Below, piece by piece: positions 43,642 to 54,615 of a DNA stretch of 64,000 nt. Position numbers and translations under genes: made by a program. How positions within the stretch are numbered: the first letter of the stretch is position 1; the number at the start of each line of letters is the position of its first letter. Source of the DNA: Apostichopus japonicus (taxonomy: Eukaryota; Echinodermata; Holothuroidea; Aspidochirotida; Stichopodidae). The notes under the pieces are model-generated. The model was given only the letters and a program-made list of their open reading frames with translations, did not search any database and was not told the origin of the DNA. The stretch covers positions 12,493,501 through 12,557,500 of the forward strand of contig NC_092580.1 of NCBI RefSeq assembly GCF_037975245.1, given 5' to 3'.

Positions 43642-43823
43642 TTCTTAATTGTTTTGCTTAAATGTTTTGATTTATAAATTGATATCTGCAGATGGTTTAC
43701 TCATGATTGCAAAGCCACCCGGGGTGTCAGTTAACACAGGAAGAACGGACGCTGTCTCAGTCACTGAAGTCGTACCTCAACTGGCGGAGGCTTGCAATCT
43801 ACCTTTTCTGGAGATAGTCAAAG
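43642..43823 (+). pseudogene. Inverted pseudouridine synthase-like exon
   Basis: The ~182 bp segment is the reverse complement of 20,168-20,351, while both flanks remain in the original orientation. It carries the acceptor (CTGCAG, to 43,691) and the exon (43,692-43,823) with GLLMIAKPPG and SVTEVVPQLAEA. It now points opposite to the neighbouring minus-strand exons and has lost the last codons of the exon (APEK). It cannot be spliced with them. Confidence 0.65.
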
Positions 43824-44314
43824 GTATATCAATACATATATCAATGGGGACATTAAATGGCAGTCCCCAACCAGGAAGGCTTGCTATCTTAGCTAGTATT
43901 TGTAAGCGATCATCTCTTGGATAGTGTTTCAGTGTGTTCTGAATTTCTTGTGTAATGTTATAATTGCTAATTCTGCCAAAATGTTGGTATATGTTTTCTA
44001 GTTGGGCCTGTGTCGTTCTTGTACCAATGTTAAAATTCGCTTTTTTATTTCTTTCCAATATTTGTAAATATTGTATTGTGTGTATACATTTGTGTAACCT
44101 TAAATGCTTTGTACAGTGACAATGTCAACAAACCCCCCACCCCCCCAAAAAAAAGTAATGGGAAGGTAAGGAAACATATGTCAAACCTTTATGAGAACAA
44201 ATGTTTGACTTTAAGATCATTAACAACTCTTCTTTATTCTCAGGTGATTTAGTGTTGGACTGGTCAACATGGATAAGAGATTCTCGCTGAACTTGTTTCG
44301 AATTTGATGAATAC
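43824..44314. other. Non-coding, probable former intron
   Basis: A shortened version of 20,352-21,129. A C-run occurs near 44,132. No exon is seen. Confidence 0.4.
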
Positions 44315-44432
44315 CTTGCAGCGTGAATCTTTCTCGCAAATCTAATCTCAGACTTCTGCCATGATTCCTCCAGTTGGACATACAGTAATCTGCTGCAGCA
44401 TTGACCCAGCCTCACACTCATGTCAGGTTAGT
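44315..44432 (-). pseudogene. Exon 2 counterpart with frameshift
   Basis: Matches 21,130-21,246, but the start of the exon has one extra base (ACTAACC for ACAACC). Joining it to exon 1 therefore reaches a stop almost at once. Translation could still begin at the internal ATG (44,421-44,419). Confidence 0.45.
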
Positions 44433-46670
44433 CTACAAGAAAATACGAACCGTAAATAAATTCTATGATTACTGCAGTTCCTGAATGATAATGGTGTACA
44501 AACAACAACAAAACAAAATTAGCAAACAAATGACTTTAAGGTACAATAGCCACTTCTGAGTACATTTCAAAGAAGCTTGAAACAATTATCTCGTCAGATT
44601 TCTTGGAACAATTGAGATGGATACCCTACAGTACAGCAGAGTCACCTTCAAAGTCCATAATTAAGATGACCATGAAATAAGAATGATTCAGGTTACATTG
44701 CAAAAATATTTCACCATCTCAAGTTCAGTTGAGATACTATGGGACTTCATCAGAGCATTACTCACTCAGAAAACATGTACAATACTATATTATTGACAAA
44801 AGTCTCAAATATGATATATTTATATTATTTCTCATTTGTTTGTAGTTAAAAAGAATATTATGTAGGCCTACAAAGAAAAATTTTTAATGGTTGTACTGTG
44901 AACAGAGATAACACAATTTTTCGTCTGGTTGACCAGACGTGCTATCTTGTTTATGTTAACAAAAACTTCAATACAAGTAACTAATATTTGTATACTGTAC
45001 GTCTGTTAAGAGATTATTTTTCTAGTCTTTGGAGATTTTACTTGTAAATGAAATTGCTAAAATGCTTGGCTCAGTTACATCTTGTAGTTCAGGTTTACAT
45101 TGTACATGAATGTACCTATAGAATGAGTGAAACAGGTCGGTTTGTTACTGTCTGACGTTAGATGATAGGGATGATCTGATTGGTTGATTTAAAATATAAG
45201 AAAGGTGTGGTGTGCATGCATAATTGTGACAGCTAGCAAAATTATCAATTTGTACAAAAAGGCTAATTACTCATTAAGTGCTAAAGTAAAAATTCTATTA
45301 CAGTAATCTCTCTTTAATCAATCGTAAGTTGCCGATATGTAAATGAATGTAGGTGAGAATGGAATGCTAACAATTCCAGATAAATGTAATATGGATCTTT
45401 ACACTGGATAATTAGATACCGAAGAAGTCAAGGAACTGCTTTCTATCCAACTAATAGAGTAATGGCAGAATAACCTACAACTTTGAAGCAACACCCTTCA
45501 GAGAGGTTGGCTATGGCATCTGTATAGTAATACATAGAGACATAGAAGAATAAGTATCATGCTGCTGTGGCTACACTGTCGGTTCATTTATGCATTGGAA
45601 AGTTCAATACCAGGAGAAATGACAAAAACAAACTAAATTCAATGTATCATGTTGATGTGGCTACACCGCCAGGTCAGTTAATTCTTTGTCATTCCTTTTT
45701 AAACGACCATTTATAGAAAAGTTCATAACGAATAGAAATGCCAAAACCAAACTGAGTTCAATGTATTATCCCATTTTGGCTTCACCAGATCAGGACAGTT
45801 CAAATTTTGCCATTCCTTTTATAAACGCCCCGACCGATCATTTCATTGTTAATATTATTACTATGAGACATAAAAAAAACTAAAATTTGTTTGTGCACTT
45901 ACAAGGTTATCGATTCTCATTCTTATTTTGATTTTTCCTTAGTGTGAAAGGGAAATTTCTGAAGGATAATTTGTTAACCTAGTTTGTGTGGCAGTGTAGC
46001 TACTGTTGCTACAGCATGGAGCTTTGTGTTGTGGGGTATTCTGCAATCAAGTCAAACACTGCGTGTAATAAATCACCTGTCCTATATCCACCTAACATTG
46101 GTTAGGCTGATAAGAGATATTGCCGACCTTGTCCTTATGTGCAAAGTATTAATACTAAGTTATGGGCCTAGGCTAGTAACCCATCCTACTTGGCATTTGT
46201 GCTGAGTATGGTACCTGTCGTTGCCAATTTGTTGACAAACATCACCTACCCTAGGCCTAACCCCAATCTTCCATTCAAGCACTTAGCAGAGGTGTCATAT
46301 CCATTAAGTTCCCTGTTGGAATAGCCAAAGCCTAACGTTGCTAAATTCTAACACTTCCTTTGCTACGAACTCGGTAGGCCTGCTAGTATATACTGTAACA
46401 GTAGGCCAATTAGTTAGTAGTACTACTACTAGTAGTCACAGTCATGATATTGATAAAGCCATTTCGCAAAACTAGATAATACTAACATATAACCTATCCG
46501 ACAAAAAAAAATGTGACTCAAGAAACTGAAGTTTCAGCTCCCGGGATTCAAATTTTTTGGTCAAACTTGTACATATATGTTGAGCTTTAAAAGGTTAATC
46601 GATCGTTTGTTTTGACTGTTCAATGTGAAATGAAGACAAGAATTAGACTAGCACTTACATTACAACTTAC
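44433..46670. other. Probable former intron, no gene
   Basis: Aligns with 21,247-23,228. The frame across 22,488-22,961 in copy A is broken here. Confidence 0.45.
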
Positions 46671-46720
46671 ATTGCAAGGAGCGTGAAGTCATCGAGTTTA
46701 ATAAATCGCCTAATTGACAT
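46671..46720 (-). pseudogene. Exon 1 counterpart
   Basis: Start codon at 46,720-46,718, product MSIRRFIKLDDFTLLA, donor GTAAGT. The exon itself is open, but the locus downstream is broken. Confidence 0.35.
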
Positions 46721-47721
46721 GAATCCTCCAGATTTATTACACTCGATGCATGAAGTTCTATGAGGTGGCATACTCCTAGTATAAGAGTCTAAATCAATCC
46801 GCCAGAGTGTTCTCTCGTCTCAGGAATGGTGCCAAAAAGCAGCGACAGCAGGAGAACATCCTTTCAGTTTGAAATGTTATCAATCAGCATCTGTTTTTCT
46901 TTTGTATGGCTTGTATGTTGAAGAGCATCAATGAATTCGTACATATGGTGCAAAAAATGGGTCAATCGAGGCAATTTTAGAACACTTGAGGTCTCCATGA
47001 CATGAGCAGCGTACGAAAATTGTTTACTGCTATGAGTAAAGAGGTTTGTTTACAAATGACGAAAACTTCAGGCTCTCATAGCAAAAAAATGAAAATGGTC
47101 GTAATATGCAAAAGTGATGGTGCCATGAATGGTCAACTTTCCAGTTATCCAGTGATGGGAGGCTACATTACTTTAAGGATGTAGTAAGTCAGTCAATGAC
47201 TGCATTTAGAGGGGGTGGGGAGGGGGGGGGGTATATGCTATAGCTGTTAGCAAGATATATGCGATTTATAGGTACCGTACCACAAGTAGATACGTATAGT
47301 ACACGTCCGCTGGAAAACTAGTTAACCATTGTCGGAAAAAGAAGAACTAAATGACCTAATGTAATGCTTGTTTTAGCATATTATCAGTTACCATCACTGC
47401 TTTTCTGCCCTTAGGGTAAAGAGCATAATTTGATGCACATATGGTGTGAAAATAAAGAAAACTGGTGCAAAGATTACCGTATACAGAAACTGATAAAACC
47501 TAATTAGTCCACTTTTTGTCTTAAGGTCAAGGAAAAGCGTAGCAAATATGTTGACTGGTGAGTATTTGCCCAGGAAGGTTTATATGGTGATGAAAACTCC
47601 GGACACTACTTTTTAAAACGATAAAAGGAGAAATAAAGTTGGCATGTGATGCCATGCAACATGTAATTCGTCTAGAGGAATGATCTTTATCTTGTAAGGA
47701 TCACTGACTAGGTCAGATCAC
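46721..47721. other. Non-coding right half of copy B
   Basis: Aligns with 23,279-24,255. A G-run occurs near 47,215-47,232. No gene is seen. Confidence 0.45.
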
Positions 47722-48060
47722 ATCGATGATATGTAGAATGAAACTGGTATATGTCAATTTAAATTGACATATACCAGTGTCATTCTACATATCATCGATT
47801 TAAATCGACATATACCAGGTTACTTCGACATATCATCGATTTATTTTACTTATCATCGATTTAAATCGATGATAAGTAAAATAAATCGATGATATGTAGA
47901 ATAAATCGATGATATGTCGATTTAAACTGGTATATGTCGATTTAAATCGATGATATGTAGAATGAAACTGGTATATGTCGGTTTAAATCGGTAGAAGTCA
48001 ATTTCAGCTGCTGGAAACTGGTATAAGTCGAAGGAAACTGGTATATGTCGATTTATCGGT
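47722..48060. repeat. Cluster of nested palindromes
   Basis: 47,722-47,799 is a 78 bp palindrome (39 bp arms, one mismatch) centred at 47,760/47,761 and built from ATCGATGATATGTAGAAT and ACTGGTATATGTC. 47,829-47,896 is a perfect 68 bp palindrome (34 bp arms) centred at 47,862/47,863. The same modules continue in direct orientation, with decay, to about 48,060. The cluster is absent from copy A. Confidence 0.85.
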
Positions 48061-48069
48061 ATAAGTCGA

Positions 48070-48614
48070 TCTCCCATGATTTGAGACTGATGGCCCGCCA
48101 TACTCGGGTAGGGCCGTTTCCAGCCATCTGAGGGGTTTAATTTTCTTGTACGCTCCGCGCCAACCGATGGTGGCGCTACGCTTAGATAGTCATGCATACA
48201 ACTTTGCAAATCCCGGCCACGCCCCTGACTTTTAATGAATTTATGTGGACCAAACTCAAAGCTATTTCGAATGGACAAAATTTGTTAAGATACTGTAGTA
48301 ACAAGAAACAAACTCTAATTCGGAAGATTCCTACATTAGTAACTAGCATGATTTCACCTCATTTTGTCTCAATAGAAAATTTGTTCCTTGTTTCCCAATT
48401 TGCACATTGGATATTGCAGTGCTAGTATGCATATTTTCCTTGAGATGGGGAGGGGGTGGGGGGCGTTGATGGAGTGATATATACGCAAATAAGATAATAC
48501 AATAAGAGTTATAAAGGGTAATAAATATAAGGCTACATCAGTCCAATCGAATTTCTGCAAAGTGCCCTTTGATGTCTGTGACCCCCCAGATTAAAAGTGC
48601 TTCCGCCGCCCTTG
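48070..48614 (-). mobile_element. hAT MITE, CAAGGGCGGCGGAA family, left end missing
   Basis: The interior and right end (GCTTCCGCCGCCCTTG, ending 48,614) match 12,065-12,716. The expected left end is replaced by the palindrome cluster. No target duplication can be verified. Absent from copy A. Confidence 0.7.
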
Positions 48615-49074
48615 CATAGTCTTTTGATTACCAGCTTATTGTGGCCTGTACTACGTAGTGTGTCATTGTAACCAGGACGAACATAGCCTATCAATCATCA
48701 AGTATTGTTAGAAATTAAAATCAAATCAATCAATCAAAGGATACAAGATCAGAGCTGGGTGAGTGTATTTAATAGTAATACTACCTCTGATTTAGAGAAC
48801 TTTACCTCTAAACGTTCATGTAATGAAAACACCTGGTCATGCATATGTTAGCTTTCTTCTGAAGCCCATCTGCTATCATCTTGTTGAGTAGGATGTACAA
48901 CCTATAAAGTTCGTACAAATGTTTATGCAAACGACCGTTCCTCACTGATAATTAAAACAAAATGAGGAAACAGGAGTGGATTTGGATACTGGCACAAGTA
49001 CATTGGCTCGGAAGCGGTACGGTGTGGTTCCTTCAAAAGTTGCTAGCTATCATTCGTTCCCATTGCCTCTTGTT
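48615..49074. other. Non-coding spacer
   Basis: The end of the region shared with copy A (matching 24,600-24,780), then sequence that leads into the 1.8 kb tandem duplication. No gene is seen. Confidence 0.4.
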
Positions 49075-50636
49075 TCAAGTCCCCTCAGTTGGATATTCTT
49101 TGAATGATCTTAGTGATGATTTCCATGTCAACTAATGGTAGCTACTAAGTTGCCATTCTATATAGCTAGGTTTTACCCAACTTAGTAGCGTTAGATATAT
49201 TAAACATGGGGGACCTGATGCTCATGTAATATTTTGTTGAAACTGCTGGGCTATGGGTTCACAATGATACAGGCCCTCGTGGTATTTGCAGTAGGATGCG
49301 TACACAGCCGGGGGAAGTCAACACTGACTGCGTCAAAGTTCACAAAACAAATTAATGCACCATTCTGCATCTAGTTCTTGTTATACAAGAAAGGAAGCCC
49401 CCAGGACGATGTTCAACATTCACTAAAATGGTCCAATACACACCACCACCCAAAGGAAGTGAAGAGCGATACTATAGAGAAGTGCTTTTATACAAGCACT
49501 ACACACTTCTCCATGCTGAGTCACTCACATTTTATAGACAAAACTGTTCTTAAAACAATTGTGAGCCAATTATTGCATAATTGCATCCCCCTTTAGTGAG
49601 AGAAGTTTTTGTATATTTAGAATACTGTTTTTCTGATAAAACTGACAAATTATAATAGGCATCCAGAGAATTTACAACAAACATTGTCATGTTATTATCT
49701 AGGCCTAGAACGCCAAGTCTTTAAAAGGGCATTCTCACAGTATTTCTGAACCTCAGACAATTATTCTTCAAGGTTAAGGTCAAACATAATTAATTGGTAA
49801 ACAAACTTCACACTGTAAAGAAAAACTTGTGCCAACAAATTTGTGTGAATTTCTTTACCTCTATTGAAAGTTGCATATATGGTTATCTAGTCATGTATGA
49901 CTGTCATGGTATTGATTTGAATAATACTTTTATTGCCAAGTGTAATAATGGCCTGTATTTAACTTCCTTATTTTAATGGGTAGCATGGTATATAAAGTGT
50001 ACACATACAAAAGTGCATGGTAAATAACATATATTGCACCGGGTGGTAACGCCCTATTTCAATACTTGAGGCTTTTGTGATACATTGGTAATTTACTTGT
50101 TACTGAATCGTAAATGGCTGCCATTGACTCATAAAAGAGTTCTGTGATTTAATTACTAAGGAAATCGTGAAGCCTAGCAGGTTTCATCGCAAGATTATAC
50201 TTTCCACTGCCGCTATGACATCACTGATGGAGGTTCAACATCCCAAGGCATACACCAACCGAGTTTGAAGTCCATGAACCTTATTGGTAAGGACTTTGTT
50301 ACACATTGTTTATCTCATTCTTACAGATCATTTTTACTGAGGAGATATCGCACTCATTAGGCAGTGAGTGCCAACTCAGGCTTAATCAGTCTTAATTAGG
50401 CTTAATCATTAAACCTGATTAAATTGACTGAGAAATTTTATACATTGCAGCAGAATATTCACCTACTGCAGTTACTACTGCTACTCCCTTCATGTAGAAC
50501 TACAACGATTGCACCTATCAAAAGGTGCTTTAAGTGCTCCATCCACAACTGAGATCAGAGAGATTATCAATTGATAGGTGCCATCGCAATGAATTGCATG
50601 CTGATTGAGCACCCACCTGAATATATTGATATGAAT
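49075..50636 (+). repeat. 1.84 kb tandem duplication, unit 1
   Basis: Aligns with 50,911-52,486 with only scattered differences. The landmark CCCCTCAGTTGG is at 49,081 and 50,917, an offset of 1836 bp. The unit includes sequence also found upstream of TRIM copies A and B (TGCAGTTACTACTGCTACTC). No gene is seen. Short frames starting near 49,794 and 51,639 are shared only because the DNA is duplicated. Confidence 0.88.
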
Positions 50637-50910
50637 TTTTGGCGCAAATAGAAATTATATGAACAAAAAGCCTTTCCCGGTCAGATAATTACACGAAATT
50701 GGTTTATAACAAAGACAAGGGTGTCTTCTACTCCACGTCTAATTTTAATGTCGATGGGTGTTTCAGAGAGGACAAGAGAGGGGGCTGAAAAGAGGGGGTT
50801 TTCCAAATTGTGCACTTATAAAGAACACGTATTTCTATCTTGAACTTTGGGACCACGTATCTCCCGAACGGAAGCAGATATGGACCTGGGAGTTGCAGAT
50901 TTGGGCTTGT

Positions 50911-52486
50911 TCAAGTCCCCTCAGTTGGATATTCTTTGAATGATCTTAGTGATGATTTCCAAGTCAACTAATGGTAACATACCAAGTTGCCATTCTATAT
51001 AGCTAGGTTACCCAAATTCTTCAAAATAGTAGCGTTAGATATATTAAACATGGGGGACCTGCTGCTCATGTAATATTTGTAGAAACTGCAGGGCTATGGG
51101 TTCACAATGATACAGGCCCGCGCTGTATTTGCAGTAGGATGCGTACACAGCCGGGGGAAGTCAACACATGACTGTGTCAAAGTTCACAAAACATATTAAT
51201 GCACCATTCTGTATCTAGTTCTTGTTATACAAACAAGGAGGCTCCCAGGACGATGTTCAACATTCACTAAAATGATCCAATACACACCACCACCCGAAGG
51301 AAGTGAAGAGCCATGCTATAGAGAAGTGCTTTAATACAAGCACTGCAAACTTCTCCATGCTGAGTCGCTCACATTTTATAGGCAAAACTGTTCTTAACAC
51401 AATTGTGAGCCAATTATTGCATTATTGCATCCCCCCTTTAGTGAGAGAAGCTTTTGTATAATTAGAATACTGTTTTTCTGATAAAACTGACAAATTATAA
51501 TAGGCATCTAGAGAATTTACAACAAACATTGTCATGTTATTATCTGGGCTTTGAATGCCAAGTCTTTAAAATGGCATCATTCCAGTATTTCTGAACCTCA
51601 GACAATTATTCTTCAAGGTTAAGGTCAAACATAATTAATTGGTAAACAAACTTCACACTGTAAAGAAAAACTTGTGCCAACAAATTTGTGTGAATTTCTT
51701 TACCTCTATTGAAAGTTGCATATATGGTTATCTAGTCATGTATGACTGTCATGGTATTGATTTGAATAATACTTATGCCAAGTGTAATAATGGCCTGTAT
51801 TTAACTTCCTTATTTTCAATGGGTAGCATGGTATATAAAATGTACTCATACAAAAAGTGCATGGTGAATAACATATATTGCACCGGGTGGTAACGCCCTA
51901 TTTCAATACTTGAGGCTTTTGTGATACATTGGTAATTTACTTGTTACTGAATCGTAAATGGCTGCCATTGACTCATAAAAGAGTTCTGTGATTTAATTAC
52001 TTAGGAAATCGTGAAGCCTAGCAGGTTTCATCGCAAGATTATACTTTCCACTGCCGCTATGACATCATCACTGATGGAGGTTCAACTTCCCAAGGCATAC
52101 ACCAACCATGTTTGAAGTCCATGAACCTTATTGGTAAGGACTTTGTTACACATTGTTTATCTCATTCTTACAGATCATTTTTACTGAGGATATATCGCAC
52201 TCATTAGGCAGTGAGTGCCAACTCAGGCTTAATCAGTCTTAATTAGGCTTAATCAATTTAAGCCTGATTAAATTGACTTAGAACTTTTATACATTGAAGC
52301 AGAATATTCACCTACTGCAGTTACTACTGCTACTCCCTTCATGTAGAACTACAACGATTGCACCTATCAAAAGGTGCTTTAAGTGCTCCATCCACAACTG
52401 AGATCAGAGAGATTATCAATTGATAGGTGCCATCGCAATGAATTGCATGCTGATTGAGCACCCACTTGAGTAAAGTGATATGAATT
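50911..52486 (+). repeat. 1.84 kb tandem duplication, unit 2
   Basis: Second copy. It is separated from unit 1 by about 270 bp (50,637-50,910) seen only once. Its right end runs into the 231 bp triple repeat. Confidence 0.88.
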
Positions 52487-52500
52487 TACTTGACTGCAGA

Positions 52501-53197
52501 TCAAACAAGGGAGTTCCTACTAGCTCTCTCTCTGTCCCTGATAAACTTTCATCATAGGCAGAAATGTATTCCCTTTAGAAACTGTTTTTCTTAAATGCTG
52601 GTTTCTAGTTCTTCCGAAAGGGAAATGTTTCTTTTGGAAGAAACTAAATCCTGCATGCAAAGTATGGCAAGGAATCGCGAAGAGAGTTTTGGCTCTTTGG
52701 TTTCACTGATTATTAATTATTATTATACCACATCAAACAAGGGAGTTCCTACTAGCTCTCTCTCCCTGATAAAACTTTCTCATCATAGGCAGATATGTAT
52801 TCCCTTTAGAAACTGTTTATCTTAAATGCTGGTTTCAAGTTCTTCCGAAAGGAAAATGTTTCTTTTGGAAGAAACTAAATCCTGCATGCAAAGTATGGCA
52901 AGGAATCGCAAAGAGAGTTTTGGCTCTTTGGTTTCACTGATTATTAATTATTATTATACCACATCAAACAAGGGAGTTCCTACTAGCTCTCTCTGTCCCT
53001 GATAAAACTTTCTCATCATAGGCAGATATGTATTCCCTTTAGAAACTGTTTATCTTAAATGCTGGTTTCTAGTTCTTCCGGAAGGGGAAAGTTTCTTTTG
53101 GCAGAAACTAAACCCCCGCATGCAAAGTGTGGCAAGGAATCGCGAAGAGACTTTGGCTTTCTGGTTTCACTGATTATTAATTATATTTATACCACAT
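52501..53197 (+). repeat. Three tandem copies of a ~231 bp unit
   Basis: Units start TCAAACAAGGGAGTTCC at 52,501, 52,733 and 52,964. Each ends with a TTATTAATTATTATTATACC tail that resembles the 3' end of the adjoining LINE fossil. Short frames across the repeat are not genes. Confidence 0.9.
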
Positions 53198-54470
53198 ATT
53201 TTAAGTGCTCAATACAAAAACACGGAGTCTGCTGAAAACACTTTACAAACAGAAGAAGGAGAAATAGACATTCATAAAGCTGGGTCAACTACTTAATAAG
53301 TATTGTATGAAAAGATGTGTCTTGATAGTTCGTTCGATAGCTTCAAGGGAATTGATAGTAAGGATTGTTGTTGGAAGCTTGTTCCACAAATGAGGGGCAG
53401 CCCGAAGAAATACATTACTCACCATATGATGTTCTGATGTGCGGAACAGTCAACATCGCGGTATGTTGAGACCGTAAAGATCTTGTTGGACTGTGTTTCC
53501 AAAGCAATTGGTTCATGTAGCGAAGGGACTAGCCATGAAGTGTCTTAAAGGTGAGGATCACAGGATATTGTAATGGAATCGAGCTTTCATAGGAAGCCAG
53601 TGAAAAAGTCGTAGAGCTGGGGTGATATTATAAAACTTGGATTTCCTGGTACTTATGCATACCCCCATGATATTCGGGACACGATGAAGATTCCGAGATT
53701 AGGTTTCTGACAGAACATACATTAGCGAATTACAGTGGTCCAGTTTTGAGGTAACAAGACCATTAATAAGTGAGATAGTTGCATTCATGATGAGGTACAA
53801 CAGAACCAATATTGTGAAGTTGGAAGTAGGCTTGTTTACAAATATGGTTCACATGTGCATCCATATTAAGAGTTGTATCAAGATAAAGTTTTGACTGCTG
53901 ATACGGATTTAATTGAAACTCTATCCGCCCTCAACAATACATTGGGAAGGATTTTCAGATTATGATTATGATTACTACAATCTTGTCACCATTCAGTTTA
54001 AGTTTATTGCTTGTCATCCACTATTTGATATCAATGAGGCAATATTCAATATACTCCAAAGCACATCTTCTAGCAGAGACATCAATTAACAGGCTGCAAT
54101 GAAAGGTGAATTTGTGTGTCATCTGTGTAGAAATGGTAGTTTTGACTATGTACGATTGTGTACATAGAGAATAACTTCAGCCAAAGCACTGATCCCTGTG
54201 GAACGCAAACTCTAGAGGTACTGGTTCCGAAAGTTTGATCTTAATGCAAACTGTTTGAAATCGGTTGAACAGATATTGACTCAAACTTCTTCAATGCAAC
54301 ATCCTGAAGTCCAAACTGTTTGTGAAGGACATTGGTATGTAAGTGTCGCTCAAGTCGTGCATACAAAACCTTCTCTAAAAGTTTGGAGATGAAGGACAGG
54401 TTAAACACTGGCCAGAAATGTTTTAGCACTTCTGTGTCCAGATCATTTTGAGTGGGTTATGCATGTATGT
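53198..54470 (-). pseudogene. CR1/L2-like LINE ORF2 fossil, copy C (longest version)
   Basis: Minus strand, in 5' to 3' order: [48 protein letters not shown]-type motif, DAHVNH-type motif, then ALRLFHWLPMKARF, TFKTLH-like decay, and FLRAAPHLWNKLP followed by KTHLF. These are the palm, thumb and C-terminal signatures of CR1/L2-type reverse transcriptases. Several frameshifts and stops are present. Copies A and B retain only the part matching 53,826-54,470. Confidence 0.82.
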
Positions 54471-54559
54471 TTGTATTTCCATTCATATTTTATGAAACAC
54501 AGGGATAAAAAAATAATTTGCTAAACCCTTTCCTTTTCTTTTCCTGAACTCTTTCACAG

Positions 54560-54615
54560 ATTGTGATGTAACTGAGTACAGTTTTGTCAAGTGAGAGTCA
54601 ACAACCTTCATCAAC
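54560..54615 (+). promoter_or_regulatory. 5' UTR exon start and splice acceptor, TRIM copy C
   Basis: The acceptor TTTCACAG ends at 54,559. The 56-base leader to the ATG is conserved with copies A and B. Confidence 0.6.

Larger units (their letters stand above)
27541..49850 (+). repeat. Segmental duplication, copy B
   Basis: Direct-orientation paralogue of copy A. Differences include a shorter 145 bp array, loss or absence of the solo LTR and two hAT MITEs, gain of a Ginger-like element and another hAT MITE, a 1.46 kb deletion, a micro-inversion and a palindrome cluster. Confidence 0.9.
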
